Source: DASYAE01 sp036501535 (lineage in GTDB: Bacteria > Actinomycetota > Actinomycetes > Streptomycetales > Catenulisporaceae). Taken from it: 37,090 nucleotides of DNA. The notes below the pieces were generated by a model. That model worked only from the letters and a program-made list of their open reading frames with translations. It was not told the DNA's origin and ran no database searches. Shown here piece by piece: positions 17,041-25,065 of the stretch (the stretch's first letter is position 1; each line of letters begins with the position of its first letter). A program made the position numbers and the translations under genes. The stretch spans positions 1 to 37,090 of the forward strand of contig DASYAE010000080.1 of assembly GCA_036501535.1 (NCBI GenBank), written 5' to 3'.

Positions 17041-17898
17041 TCAGCGCTGGAATGCGGTCACGACCGCCGCCATGTCCTGCGCGCCGTGGCCGGAGTGCGA
17101 GGCCCGCTCGAACCCGGCCGCCAGCGCGCGCATGAGCTGGTCGTCCACCCCGGCCGCCCGCATGGCCTCGAGGATCAGCCCGCCGTCCTTGACCGCGCCG
17201 TCCAGCGGGAACGCCGGCTCGAAGTCGCCGGTGATCATGGCGTCGGCCTTGACCTGCAGGTAGCCGCAGTCCAGCGGGCCGCCGGAGACCGCCTCGAGGA
17301 ACAGCTGCGGGTCGAGGCCGAGGTCCGCGGTCAGCCGCACGCTCTGCGCCGCCGCGCCGACCAGGGAGAGCACCCAGGCGTTGGCCGCCAGCTTGAGCCG
17401 CTGCCCGTCGCCCGGCCGCGGGCCGGCCCACACGGTACGCGCGCCGACCGCGCCGAACACCGGCGCGAGCCGGGTGCGCAGCGCGGTCTGGCCGCTGCCG
17501 ATGACGATCAGCTCGCCCTTCTCAGCGGGCTGCTTGGTGCCGAGCATCGGCGCGTCGACGTAGGCGATGCCGCGGCCTTCGGCCATCTGCGCGAACCGCT
17601 CGGTCGCCTCCGGGCCGATCGTGCTCGACTGCACCCAGACGGCGCCGCCCATCCGCGGCAGGGCGCGCTCCATCACCTGCGCCACCGCGTCCGCGTCGAA
17701 CAGCATGGTCAGGACGATGTCGGCGCCCGAGACGGCCTCGGCCGCGGCCGGCACGACGGCGATGCCCGCCTCCTTCAGCGGCTCGGCCTTCTGCGGCGTG
17801 CGGTTCCAGGCGCGCACCTCGAAGCCCTCGCGGGCCAGGCTGCGCGCGATCCCGGAGCCCATGATGCCGGTTCCCAGCACGGTGACGGTCTCGGTCAC
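17041..17898 (-). CDS. NAD(P)-dependent 3-hydroxyisobutyrate dehydrogenase-like enzyme
   Basis: 285-aa beta-hydroxyacid dehydrogenase. The dinucleotide motif is VLGTGIMGSGIA near the N-terminus, with RAWNRTPQKAE indicating NADP-type Arg after beta-2. YVDAPMLGTKQPAEKGEL is the substrate-binding region, and the catalytic Lys lies in RLKLAANAW. The GTG start has GGAGGT 4 nt upstream and removes an unrelated N-terminal extension seen in the open frame. It sits in a minus-strand operon with gaps of about 40 bp on both sides. In context it may reduce or oxidise a 3-hydroxy- or tartronate-semialdehyde-type acid produced by the neighbouring enzymes; this is inference. Confidence 0.88.
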   Translation of the reverse strand: MTETVTVLGTGIMGSGIARSLAREGFEVRAWNRTPQKAEPLKEAGIAVVPAAAEAVSGADIVLTMLFDADAVAQVMERALPRMGGAVWVQSSTIGPEATERFAQMAEGRGIAYVDAPMLGTKQPAEKGELIVIGSGQTALRTRLAPVFGAVGARTVWAGPRPGDGQRLKLAANAWVLSLVGAAAQSVRLTADLGLDPQLFLEAVSGGPLDCGYLQVKADAMITGDFEPAFPLDGAVKDGGLILEAMRAAGVDDQLMRALAAGFERASHSGHGAQDMAAVVTAFQR

Positions 17899-17939
17899 GG
17901 CTACCTCCGCGGTGTCGTACGGTCGCAGATCACTGGCTT

Positions 17940-19055
17940 TCACTTCACCCGGAAGCGCTGCACGTCGGCCTCGCGCAGGGCGAGGCCGTGCCCGGGCGCT
18001 CCGGAGGCGCCGGGCCGGATCTCCCCGCCGGCCGGGTCGAGGACCCCGTCGAAGAAGAGCCCTTCGATGGCGGTGTGGTCGTGGAACCACTCGAGGTGGC
18101 GCGTGTTCGGCGCGGCGGCGGCCGCGTGCGCGTGGGCGTGCGGGGCGCAGTGCCCTGATATCTCCAGGCCCTTGGCGCCGGCCAGCGCCGCGGCCCTGAG
18201 CCACACGGTGATCCCGCCGCACCGGGTCGCGTCCGCCTGGAGGCAGTCGACCGCGCCGGCGGTCGCCATCCGGTCGAAGTACGGGAGGTCGTAGCCGTAT
18301 TCGCCCGCTGCGACGTCCTGCGGGACCATCCCGCGCACCAGCTTCAGGCCCGGCAGGTCGTCGGAGGACACCGGTTCCTCGAACCAGGTGACGCCCTCGC
18401 CGGCCAGCGCCCGGCCGACCCGCACCGCCTGCTTGCGGGTGTAGCCGCCGTTCGCGTCGACGTAGAGCTCTGTCTCAGGGCCGATCACCTTCCGGGCCTG
18501 CCGCGCCCGGGCCAGGTCGCGCGCCTCGCCGCGCCCCCGCGACTCGCCGATCTTGATCTTGGCCCGGGGGATGCGCCGCTCCTGGACCCAGCCGAGCAGC
18601 TGCTTCTCCAGCTGCTCGGCCGAGTACGTGGTGAAGCCTCCGCTGCCGTAGACGGGCACTGATTCGCGCGCGGCGCCGAGCAGGCGCACCAGCGGCAGGT
18701 CGAGCAGCCGCGCCTTCAGGTCCCACAGCGCGATGTCGACGGCTGAGATGGCTCCGGCGATCAGGCCAGGGCGCCCGGCGTTGCGCACCGCGCGGCTCAT
18801 CGCCTCGTTGAGAGCGGGCACGTCGAGCGCGCTGCGGCCGACCACCTCGCCGGCCAGCAGGTCATCGACCACTGCGACGCCCGGCGCAGCGCCGTACGTC
18901 CAGCCCAGGCCGGTCCGGCCCTCGGCACTGGCCTGAACCAGCACGAGCGTGGTGCTGGTCCACGCCAGCGTTCCGTCCGCCTCCGGCGCGTCCGTCGGGA
19001 CGGTGTAAGCCGTCGCAGATACGTGCTCGAGCGGAGCCGTCACCTGGTCGCCCAT
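17940..19055 (-). CDS. Enolase-superfamily (mandelate racemase-like) enzyme
   Basis: 371-aa enzyme of the mandelate racemase/muconate lactonizing subgroup. Catalytic Lys motif AKIKIGE (KxK), metal ligands in ELYVDANGGYT (Asp), WFEEPVSSDD (Glu) and AAGEYGYD (Glu). CLQADATRCGGI and SGHCAPHAH supply the Asp-His dyad typical of sugar-acid dehydratases and racemases. The substrate is unresolved; acid-sugar dehydratase is the best guess. ATG at 19055 chosen (gap 14 bp to the ThDP gene); GTG at 19043 is an alternative. Both may rely on translational coupling. Confidence 0.85.
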   Translation of the reverse strand: MGDQVTAPLEHVSATAYTVPTDAPEADGTLAWTSTTLVLVQASAEGRTGLGWTYGAAPGVAVVDDLLAGEVVGRSALDVPALNEAMSRAVRNAGRPGLIAGAISAVDIALWDLKARLLDLPLVRLLGAARESVPVYGSGGFTTYSAEQLEKQLLGWVQERRIPRAKIKIGESRGRGEARDLARARQARKVIGPETELYVDANGGYTRKQAVRVGRALAGEGVTWFEEPVSSDDLPGLKLVRGMVPQDVAAGEYGYDLPYFDRMATAGAVDCLQADATRCGGITVWLRAAALAGAKGLEISGHCAPHAHAHAAAAAPNTRHLEWFHDHTAIEGLFFDGVLDPAGGEIRPGASGAPGHGLALREADVQRFRVK

Positions 19056-19069
19056 CCGCCGCGCCCGCC

Positions 19070-20875
19070 TCACTTGTCGTCGGAGGACCGGTGCAGGCTG
19101 GGCATGACCTCCTGGACCTTGGCCTTCAGGCCCTGCCTGACCATGCCGACGCGATCCGGGTCGCCCTTCAGCACCGCCGAGGCCGCCGCCTCGATCTGGT
19201 CCAGCGTCGCGTGCGGCGGGATCGGCGGGACGGCCGGGTCGGTGCGGAAGTCGATCACGAACGGCCGGTCCGCGGCCAGCGCCCGGCGCCACGCGCCCTC
19301 GACGCCGCCGGGCTCCTCGACCCGCACGCCGTCGAGGCCGAACGCGGCCGCGATCTGCGCGTAGGGCACGTCGGGAAGGCTTTGTGAGGCCTCGAAGGAC
19401 GGCGCGCCCTCCATCGCCCGCATCTCCCAGGTGACCTGGTTCAGGTCGTGGTTGTTGAGCACTGCGACGACCAGCCGCGGGTCGCTCCAGTGGTCCCGGT
19501 ACTTGGCCGCGGTGATCAGCTCGGCCAGGCCGTTCATCTGCATCGCGCCGTCGCCGACCAGGGCGATCGCCGGCCGGTCCGGGTGCGCGAACTTCGCGCC
19601 GATGGCGTAGGGCACGCCCGGCCCCATGGTCGCCAGCGTGCCGGAGAGCGAGCCGCGCATCTCGCCGCGGAAGCGCAGGTGGCGGGCATACCAGTTGGCC
19701 GACGAACCGGAGTCGGCGGAGATGATCGCGTTGTCCGGCACCACTTGGTCGAGCGCGTGCACGACGTACTCGGGGTTGATCGGGTCGGCCTCGACCTCGG
19801 CGCGCCGCCGCATGACCTCGTGCCAGCGCTCGACGTTGGCCGCGACCGTCTTGCGCCAGGACTGGTCCTCCTTGGGCTTGATCCGCGGGATCAGCCGGGC
19901 GAGCGTGGCCTTGGCGTCGCCGACGAGGTTGACCTCGAACGGGTAGCGCAGCCCGATCATGGTCGGGTCCAGGTCGATCTGCACCGCGCGGGCGTGGCCG
20001 AACTCGGGCAGGAACTGGGAGTAGGGGAAGCTCGACCCGACCACCAGCAGCGTGTCGCAGTCGCGCATCAGCTCGTAGGAGGGACGGGTGCCGAGCAGGC
20101 CGATCGAGCCGGTGACGTAGGGCAGGTCGTCCGACAGGACGTCCTTGCCCAGCAGGGCCTTCGCGACCCCCGCGCCGAGCAGGTCGGCCATCTGGGTGAC
20201 CTCCGCGCGGGCGTGCGCGGCGCCCTGACCGACCAGCATCGCCACCTTGCCGCCCTCGTCGAGCAGCCGTGCGGCGCGCTCGATCTCCTCGTCCGGGGGA
20301 ACCGCGGTGGAGTTCACGAAGCCCAGGCTCGAGGGCACCATCTTGAAGGCGTGCCCGGGGGCCTCGTAGTCGAGCTCCTGCACGTCGGACGGGATGATCA
20401 GGGCCGTGACGGTGCGGCGCGAGGACGCCACCCGCAGGGCGCGGTCAAGCACGTTCGGCAGCTGCTGCGGCACGGTGACCATCTCGCAGTACGCGCCGGC
20501 CACGTCCTTGTAGAGGCTGAGCAGGTCGATCTCCTGCTGGTACGAGCCGCCCATCGCGCTGCGGCTCGTCTGGCCGACGATGGCGACCACCGGCACGTGG
20601 TCGAGCTTGGCGTCGTAGAGACCGTTGAGCAGGTGGATGGCGCCCGGCCCGGAGGTGGCGGCGCACACGCCGACCCGGCCGGAGAACTTGGCGTAGCCGA
20701 CCGCCTCGAAGGCGGCCATCTCCTCGTGCCGGGCCTGGATGAAGGTCGGTTTGTCGTCGGCCCGGCCCCAGGCGGCCAGCAGGCCGTTGATCCCGTCGCC
20801 CGGGTAGGCGAAGACGTGGTCGACGCCCCAGTCGCGCAGCCGCTGCAGCATGTAGTCGGAGACCTTCGTGGACAT
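19070..20875 (-). CDS. ThDP-dependent enzyme of the pyruvate oxidase/acetolactate synthase family
   Basis: 601-aa three-domain thiamine-diphosphate enzyme. N-terminal Pyr domain: HVFAYPGDGINGLL and the cofactor-activating Glu in QARHEEMAAFEAVGYAK. Middle domain: VAMLVGQGAAHARAEV and LLGTRPSYELMRDCDTLLV. C-terminal PP domain: ThDP/Mg motif GDGAMQMNGLAELI, ending in VVAVLNNHDLNQV. It resembles PoxB-like thiamine pyrophosphate-requiring proteins rather than biosynthetic IlvB, because no small subunit or ilvC is near. It could decarboxylate pyruvate or another 2-oxoacid, giving acetate with electrons to flavin/quinone. Operon gene 2 of 5. Confidence 0.88.
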   Translation of the reverse strand: MSTKVSDYMLQRLRDWGVDHVFAYPGDGINGLLAAWGRADDKPTFIQARHEEMAAFEAVGYAKFSGRVGVCAATSGPGAIHLLNGLYDAKLDHVPVVAIVGQTSRSAMGGSYQQEIDLLSLYKDVAGAYCEMVTVPQQLPNVLDRALRVASSRRTVTALIIPSDVQELDYEAPGHAFKMVPSSLGFVNSTAVPPDEEIERAARLLDEGGKVAMLVGQGAAHARAEVTQMADLLGAGVAKALLGKDVLSDDLPYVTGSIGLLGTRPSYELMRDCDTLLVVGSSFPYSQFLPEFGHARAVQIDLDPTMIGLRYPFEVNLVGDAKATLARLIPRIKPKEDQSWRKTVAANVERWHEVMRRRAEVEADPINPEYVVHALDQVVPDNAIISADSGSSANWYARHLRFRGEMRGSLSGTLATMGPGVPYAIGAKFAHPDRPAIALVGDGAMQMNGLAELITAAKYRDHWSDPRLVVAVLNNHDLNQVTWEMRAMEGAPSFEASQSLPDVPYAQIAAAFGLDGVRVEEPGGVEGAWRRALAADRPFVIDFRTDPAVPPIPPHATLDQIEAAASAVLKGDPDRVGMVRQGLKAKVQEVMPSLHRSSDDK

Positions 20876-20914
20876 GGCTCTCGCTCTCTCTCGTCGGCTC
20901 GTGCGGGGGTCGGG

Positions 20915-21937
20915 TCAGGCGGCCGCTGTGTCGGCCGGGGCTGTGTCGGCCGGAGCTGTGTCGGTCTGGGCTGTCTCGCTCGGCGCCGTGATCTGCGGCA
21001 GCACCTGCTGCTCGTAGAACTCGAAGAAACCGCGCTGCTCCGGGCCGATCTGGTTGACGTAGACCTCGTCGTATCCGGCGTCGAAGTACTCGTTCAGCTG
21101 CGCGACGTGCTCGTCCGGGTCGGCGCCGCAGACGAAGTGGCCGGCCGCCTGGTCCGCGGTGACCAGCTGCGAGGCCTGCTCGAAGTGGGCCGGCTGCGGC
21201 AGGGTCTGGGCCAGCTCGCCGGGCAGCAGGTCGTTCGCCCACAGCTCGTAGGCATGCTTGAGCGCCTGCGTGCCGTCCCGGCTCCAGCAGACCTTGCACC
21301 CGGCCTGCGCCGGCTTGTCGCCGCCGCCGCTGGCGCGGAAGGCCTCGACCAGCCCGCGGTCCGGGAACACGGACATGTAGCCGTCGCCGATCCGGCCGGC
21401 CAGCCGGGCGGCCTTCGGGCCGGATCCGGAGACGAACACGCGCGGGGGCTCGTCCGGCAGGGTGTAGATACGGGCGTCCTCGACCGTGTAGTGCTCGCCG
21501 TGGTGGCTGACCACCTCGCCGGCCCACAGCTCGCGCATGACCCCGACCGCCTCTTCGAGCATGGCCTGGCGCACCGCGGCCGGCGGCCAGTGCGCGCCGG
21601 TGATGTGCTCGTTGAGCGCTTCGCCCGAGCCGACGCCGAGGGTGAACCGGCCGCCGGTCTGCACCGCGGCGGTGGCGGCGGCCTGTGCGATCACGGCCGG
21701 GTGCACGCGGACCGTCGGGCAGGTCACAGCGGTGGTGATAGGCAGTGAGACGGCCTCTGAGAGGGCGCCGATGGTGCCCCACACGAAGCTGCTCTGGCCC
21801 TGCGCGTCGTTCCAGGGGTGGTAGTGGTCGGAGATCCACAGCGCCTGGAACCCGGCGTCCTGCGCCATCCGGGCCTGCTCGACCAGCTCCCGTGGGCCGT
21901 GCTCCTCGCTGGACAGGAAGTAGCCGACTCGGGCCAT
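20915..21937 (-). CDS. F420-dependent LLM-class oxidoreductase
   Basis: 340-aa luciferase-like TIM-barrel enzyme resembling the TIGR03557/F420-dependent glucose-6-phosphate dehydrogenase-like group. Motifs: WISDHYHPWND near the N-terminus, RFTLGVGSGEALNEH, and VFVSGSGPKAARLAGRIGDGYM. It would use coenzyme F420 to oxidise or reduce an alcohol or sugar-type substrate. First gene of the minus-strand operon; ATG with GGGAGCGAGG upstream. The C-terminus carries a pentapeptide repeat (ADTAP type) encoded by four 15-bp repeats, absent from the catalytic core. It faces the Mrp-type operon head-to-head across 203 bp. Confidence 0.88.
   Translation of the reverse strand: MARVGYFLSSEEHGPRELVEQARMAQDAGFQALWISDHYHPWNDAQGQSSFVWGTIGALSEAVSLPITTAVTCPTVRVHPAVIAQAAATAAVQTGGRFTLGVGSGEALNEHITGAHWPPAAVRQAMLEEAVGVMRELWAGEVVSHHGEHYTVEDARIYTLPDEPPRVFVSGSGPKAARLAGRIGDGYMSVFPDRGLVEAFRASGGGDKPAQAGCKVCWSRDGTQALKHAYELWANDLLPGELAQTLPQPAHFEQASQLVTADQAAGHFVCGADPDEHVAQLNEYFDAGYDEVYVNQIGPEQRGFFEFYEQQVLPQITAPSETAQTDTAPADTAPADTAAA
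20925..20984. repeat. Four 15-bp tandem repeats in the LLM gene tail
   Basis: Four in-frame 15-bp units (GCTGTGTCGGCCGGG type on the plus strand), the first two nearly identical and the others diverged. On the minus strand they encode Ala/Asp/Thr/Pro pentapeptides at the C-terminus. This looks like slippage expansion of a disordered tail. Confidence 0.85.
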
Positions 21938-22140
21938 CCTCGCTCCCTCGCATCGGGCCGTGCGCGCCTTTCGGTGTCGGCGCCCTCCAGCCTGCGCCGT
22001 CTACCCCGTGCGCGGGCGTCAATCGGGATCGGGCCCGCTTTATCCGCCATCTGAGCCGTTCGGGGGAAGTGCGCGCATGTCGGCGGGCGGCACGGGTACG
22101 TGCGCCGACTGGCGTGCGAGCGAAAAGGTGGTGGACGCCG

Positions 22141-22722
22141 ATGGGTGCCGAGACCTCACGTTCCCCCGACGCCAAGGGGGGATCCACGCGCTCGGCGCGA
22201 TGGCGGGCGGCGGCGTTGCGCTTCACCGGGATGGCCGCCTGGTGCTACCTCGTATGGGTGCTGCTGACCTGGACCCGGACGGCCGACCAGCTGCTGTTCG
22301 GCGCGGCGATCTCGCTCGTGGTGGCGGCGGCGCTGGCACCGCTCGGCCCGGTCGCCGGCCCCTGGAAGCTCCTGCGCCCGCGCACCGCGGCGGCCGTGCT
22401 CGGGCTGGCCGGTTCGGCGGCGGTGCGCATCGTACGGGCCAACGTGAGCCTCGCCGCACGGATCTGGGCGCCGAGCCGGCCGCTGCGCAGCGGCATGGTG
22501 ATCACGCCCACGGATCAGCGCTCTGATCTCGGCCTCGCCACGGTCGCCCTGGTCACCTCGGTCATCGTCGACAACCAGATCGTGGACCTGGACCGGCGGC
22601 GCCGGCGGTTGCAGTACCACGCGGTCAGCGTGCCGCCGCGGGACCCGCAGGCGGTGCGGGCCGCGATCAACGGCCCGGTCGAGCGGTTCCTGCCGTCCGG
22701 CGACGCGAGCCGGAGCGCCTGA
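22141..22722 (+). CDS. mrpE: MrpE/MnhE-like (MbhA) antiporter subunit
   Basis: 193-aa subunit E of an Mrp/Mbh-type cation/proton antiporter. A charged N-terminus of about 25 residues precedes hydrophobic segments at about 29-45, 50-70 and 85-100. The conserved soluble domain follows: ANVSLAARIWAP, TDQRSDLGLATVALVTSVI and VIVDNQIVDLDR, the MnhE signature region. The ATG at 22141 has AAAAGGTGG about 9 nt upstream. First gene of a seven-gene operon; its stop overlaps the next start (TGATG). Confidence 0.9.
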   Translation: MGAETSRSPDAKGGSTRSARWRAAALRFTGMAAWCYLVWVLLTWTRTADQLLFGAAISLVVAAALAPLGPVAGPWKLLRPRTAAAVLGLAGSAAVRIVRANVSLAARIWAPSRPLRSGMVITPTDQRSDLGLATVALVTSVIVDNQIVDLDRRRRRLQYHAVSVPPRDPQAVRAAINGPVERFLPSGDASRSA

Positions 22723-22985
22723 TGAGCCATCAGATCTACTTGTTCGTCGCCATCGCGCAGACCGCGGTGGCGCTGATGCTTCTCCCCCGCCTGGCCGCCG
22801 GCCCCAGCGTGTGCGACCGGATCGTGGCGCTGAACACCATGTCGACGCAGGCCGCCCTCGCGGTGCTGTTCTTCGCCGCGGCCGCGGACCGGCCGATCTA
22901 CCTCGACGTGGGGATCTGGCTGGCCTCGTTCAGCTATCTGGGTGCCATCGTGTGGTCGCGCTACCTCGAACGGGGGCTGCTGTGA
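22722..22985 (+). CDS. mrpF: MrpF/MnhF-like (MbhB) antiporter subunit
   Basis: 87-aa three-helix membrane subunit F. The family motif AAGPSVCDRIVALNTMST is present, with Asn at the position many MrpF proteins have Asp. IYLDVGIWLASFSYLGAIVWSRYLERG is the last helix. The start overlaps the mrpE stop by one base and the stop overlaps the next GTG, so expression is coupled. Confidence 0.92.
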   Translation: MSHQIYLFVAIAQTAVALMLLPRLAAGPSVCDRIVALNTMSTQAALAVLFFAAAADRPIYLDVGIWLASFSYLGAIVWSRYLERGLL

Positions 22986-23365
22986 GGACCGTCGCCTTCA
23001 TCGTGCTGGCCGCGATCGGCCTCTGCTTCTCGCTCTCCGGAGCGGTCGGCGTGCTGCGCATGCCGGACGTCTACTGCCGTATCCAGTGCTCCTCGAAGAC
23101 GATCACCATGGGCGCGCTGCCCGCGCTGGCGGCGCTGGTCGTCGGCGAGGGCCTGGTGACCACGTACACCGCGCGGGCGCTGATCGTCGCCTTCCTGCTG
23201 CTGGTGGTCAATCCCACCGCCTCGCACGCCCTGGCGCGGGCCGCCTACAAGACCGGCCTGCCGATGTGGCCGGGCGCGGTGCGCGACGAGGTGGCCGAGG
23301 CGCGCGCCAGCGCCAGCGGCAGCGACAACGACGACGATGACGAGGCGGGAGACCGGGCGCCGTGA
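22982..23365 (+). CDS. mrpG: MrpG/MnhG-like (MbhC) antiporter subunit
   Basis: 127-aa three-helix subunit G. SGAVGVLRMPDVYCRIQCSSKTITMG is reduced here to its key parts: RMPDVYCR and SSKTITMG; VNPTASHALARAAYKTG is the conserved third-helix end. The C-terminal 35 residues are acidic and disordered (an Asp run), an extension beyond the usual family end. GTG start overlaps the mrpF stop. Confidence 0.92.
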   Translation: MRTVAFIVLAAIGLCFSLSGAVGVLRMPDVYCRIQCSSKTITMGALPALAALVVGEGLVTTYTARALIVAFLLLVVNPTASHALARAAYKTGLPMWPGAVRDEVAEARASASGSDNDDDDEAGDRAP

Positions 23366-23670
23366 GCAGCTTCTGGGTGCTCGACTACGCGATGCTGGCG
23401 ATCATCCTCGCCTGCGCCGTGATGGTGGTGCGGATGCGGAACCTGCTCGGCGCGGCGATGGCGCTCTCCGCCGCGGGCACGTTCCTCTCCGTGATCTTCG
23501 TCGTGCTCGGCGCCCCCGACGACGCGCACTCCGAGGTCGTCGTCGGCGCGATCGCGCTGCCGGTCCTCTACCTGCTGGCCATCGGCAAGGTGCGCACATC
23601 GGTGGCCGACGAGGGCGAGCTGCGGGAGGAGGGCGAGTCCGACGACGACGCCGACCAGGACACTGACTGA
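23362..23670 (+). CDS. MbhD-like subunit (DUF4040; equivalent to a C-terminal MrpA segment)
   Basis: 102-aa three-helix protein matching MbhD/DUF4040, the piece that in classical Mrp systems forms part of the MrpA C-terminus. RMRNLLGAAMALSAAG and APDDAHSEVVVGAIALPVLYLLA are the conserved segments, including the acidic APD..E pattern in the membrane. An acidic C-terminal tail follows. The GTG start overlaps the mrpG stop. Its existence as a separate gene shows an Mbh-like rather than a classical Mrp gene layout. Confidence 0.88.
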   Translation: MSSFWVLDYAMLAIILACAVMVVRMRNLLGAAMALSAAGTFLSVIFVVLGAPDDAHSEVVVGAIALPVLYLLAIGKVRTSVADEGELREEGESDDDADQDTD

Positions 23671-24694
23671 CGCCGCATCAGGCCCGCACGGCTCGAAGCC
23701 GCCCGGCAAGGGCGTCAACCACGAGCCGACGCACCGCAGCGCGATCGGCGCGCTCATCACGCTCGGCGTGGCCGCGGTGCTGGCCGTCGGCTTTATCGCC
23801 GCGCCCCGCGAGCACGCCGCGCTGCCCTACGTCGCCCGGTACGCGATGATCACGGCCCTGCCGGACTGGAAGCTGCTCGAGCCGGTCAACGAGGTCGTCT
23901 ACGGCTCGCGCGGCTTCGACACCTTCGGCGAGACCTTCCTACTGCTGGCCGCGGTCATCAGCGTCGTGATGCTGACCCGGCCGCGCGAGCCGCGCCGCGG
24001 CTACTTCGGCGAGCACGTCGCCGGGGAGCGGGAGCAGGCGCAGATCGACCCGGTCGCCCCCGCCGACTCCGAGGAGCGCCGCTCCCGCGAGGCGGAGTCG
24101 CGCGAGCGGGACGAGGGCGCGACCGCCCGGCCGCCCTGCACGCCCGACGACCAGGCGCTCGGCACCCCGGGGCCGGAGCGCGCGGAGGCGATGACCGTGG
24201 TCGTGCGCACCGCGGTCCGGGTCGCCGCGCCGGTCCTCGCGATCACCGGCTTCTACCTCGTGGCCTGGGGCTACTCCCCCGGCGGCGGGTTCCCGGGCGG
24301 CGCGGTCGTGCTCGGCGTCGTGCTGCTGGTCTACGCCGCGGTCGGGCGGCGCCGGATCGCCCGGATCGCGCGCCCGGTGCTGCTGGAGACCGCGGAGATG
24401 GCGGGGGCCACGGTGATCATCGTCACCGAGCTGCTGGGCCTGCTGCTGCGCGGCTCGTTCAGCGGGAACTGGCTGCCGCTCGCCCAGGTCGGGACGATCC
24501 CCTCCGGCGGCGTGGCGCAGCTCTTCTCCGCCGGCGAGCTGGTCGAGGTCTCCACCGGCCTGATGATCGCGGTGTTCGCGATGCTCGGCATCCGGCGGGA
24601 CTGGGCGCCCGGCGGCGACGAGGCGGACAAGCCGGCGTCGGATGACGAGTCCCATGAATCCGACGAGTCCCGCGCTCAGGAGGCCGACCGGTGA
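23663..24694 (+). CDS. mrpB: MbhE-MnhB fusion subunit of the Mrp/Mbh antiporter
   Basis: Fusion of two modules. Residues about 1-90 are MbhE-like: a first helix, then VNEVVYGSRGFDTFGETFLLLAAVISVVML, the conserved RGFDTxGE motif of the MrpA C-terminal extension. A hydrophilic linker of about 70 charged residues follows. Residues about 175-320 are MnhB: VRVAAPVLAITGFYLVAWGY, SPGGGFPGGAVV and SFSGNWLPLA. The start is difficult: the first GTG (23768) would cut helix 1 in half. I therefore prefer CTG at 23663, which overlaps the previous stop, has AGGA 4 nt upstream and gives a normal basic N-terminus (343 aa). If CTG is wrong, the gene starts at 23768 (308 aa). Confidence 0.8.
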   Translation: MTDAASGPHGSKPPGKGVNHEPTHRSAIGALITLGVAAVLAVGFIAAPREHAALPYVARYAMITALPDWKLLEPVNEVVYGSRGFDTFGETFLLLAAVISVVMLTRPREPRRGYFGEHVAGEREQAQIDPVAPADSEERRSREAESRERDEGATARPPCTPDDQALGTPGPERAEAMTVVVRTAVRVAAPVLAITGFYLVAWGYSPGGGFPGGAVVLGVVLLVYAAVGRRRIARIARPVLLETAEMAGATVIIVTELLGLLLRGSFSGNWLPLAQVGTIPSGGVAQLFSAGELVEVSTGLMIAVFAMLGIRRDWAPGGDEADKPASDDESHESDESRAQEADR

Positions 24695-25059
24695 TCCTCG
24701 CGAACTACCTGGCCTCCGCGGCGATGTTCTGCCTGGGCCTGTACACGGTGCTGACCCGCCGCAACATGATCAAGATGGTGATGGGCCTGTCCCTGATGGA
24801 GGGCTCAACCTACCTGCTGTTCGTCTCGCTGGCCTACCGGGCCGGCTCGACGGCCCCGGTGCTGCTCAACCCGCCGGACGGCAAGAGCCCGCAGGCACTC
24901 GCGAACGGGAACGTCGCGGACCCGGTGCTGCAGAACTTCTGCCTGACTGCGATCGTGATCGGCGTCGCGGTGACCGCCGTGTTTCTCGCGGTCGTCGTGC
25001 GCACGGCGCAGCACTACCGCACCATCGACGCCGGCGAAGTCCGCGAACTGCGCGGCTGA
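24691..25059 (+). CDS. mrpC: MrpC/MnhC-like (MbhG, NuoK-type) antiporter subunit
   Basis: 122-aa NuoK-like subunit with three transmembrane helices. Motifs: LYTVLTRRNMIKMVMGLSLMEG in helix 1-2 (GLSLMEGSTYL carries the NuoK-type membrane Glu), and DPVLQNFCLTAIVIGVAVTAV, the family hallmark DPl.QaL.LTAIVI. The GTG start overlaps the preceding stop. The MrpD gene begins 6 bp after its stop. Confidence 0.92.
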   Translation: MILANYLASAAMFCLGLYTVLTRRNMIKMVMGLSLMEGSTYLLFVSLAYRAGSTAPVLLNPPDGKSPQALANGNVADPVLQNFCLTAIVIGVAVTAVFLAVVVRTAQHYRTIDAGEVRELRG

Positions 25060-25065
25060 CCGGAG

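Noticed and set aside
19448..21748. 766-codon plus-strand open frame opposite the ThDP and LLM genes
   Set aside because: Runs across two real genes and the gap between them; no recognisable motif.
22012..22038. GCGGGC/GCCCGC inverted repeat followed by TTTATCC upstream of mrpE
   Set aside because: Six-base stem with a 15-nt loop; too weak to call a terminator or operator.
23768..24694. GTG at 23768 as the start of the MbhE-MnhB gene
   Set aside because: It would begin inside the first helix and leave a 100-bp gap in an otherwise overlapping operon; kept only as fallback.
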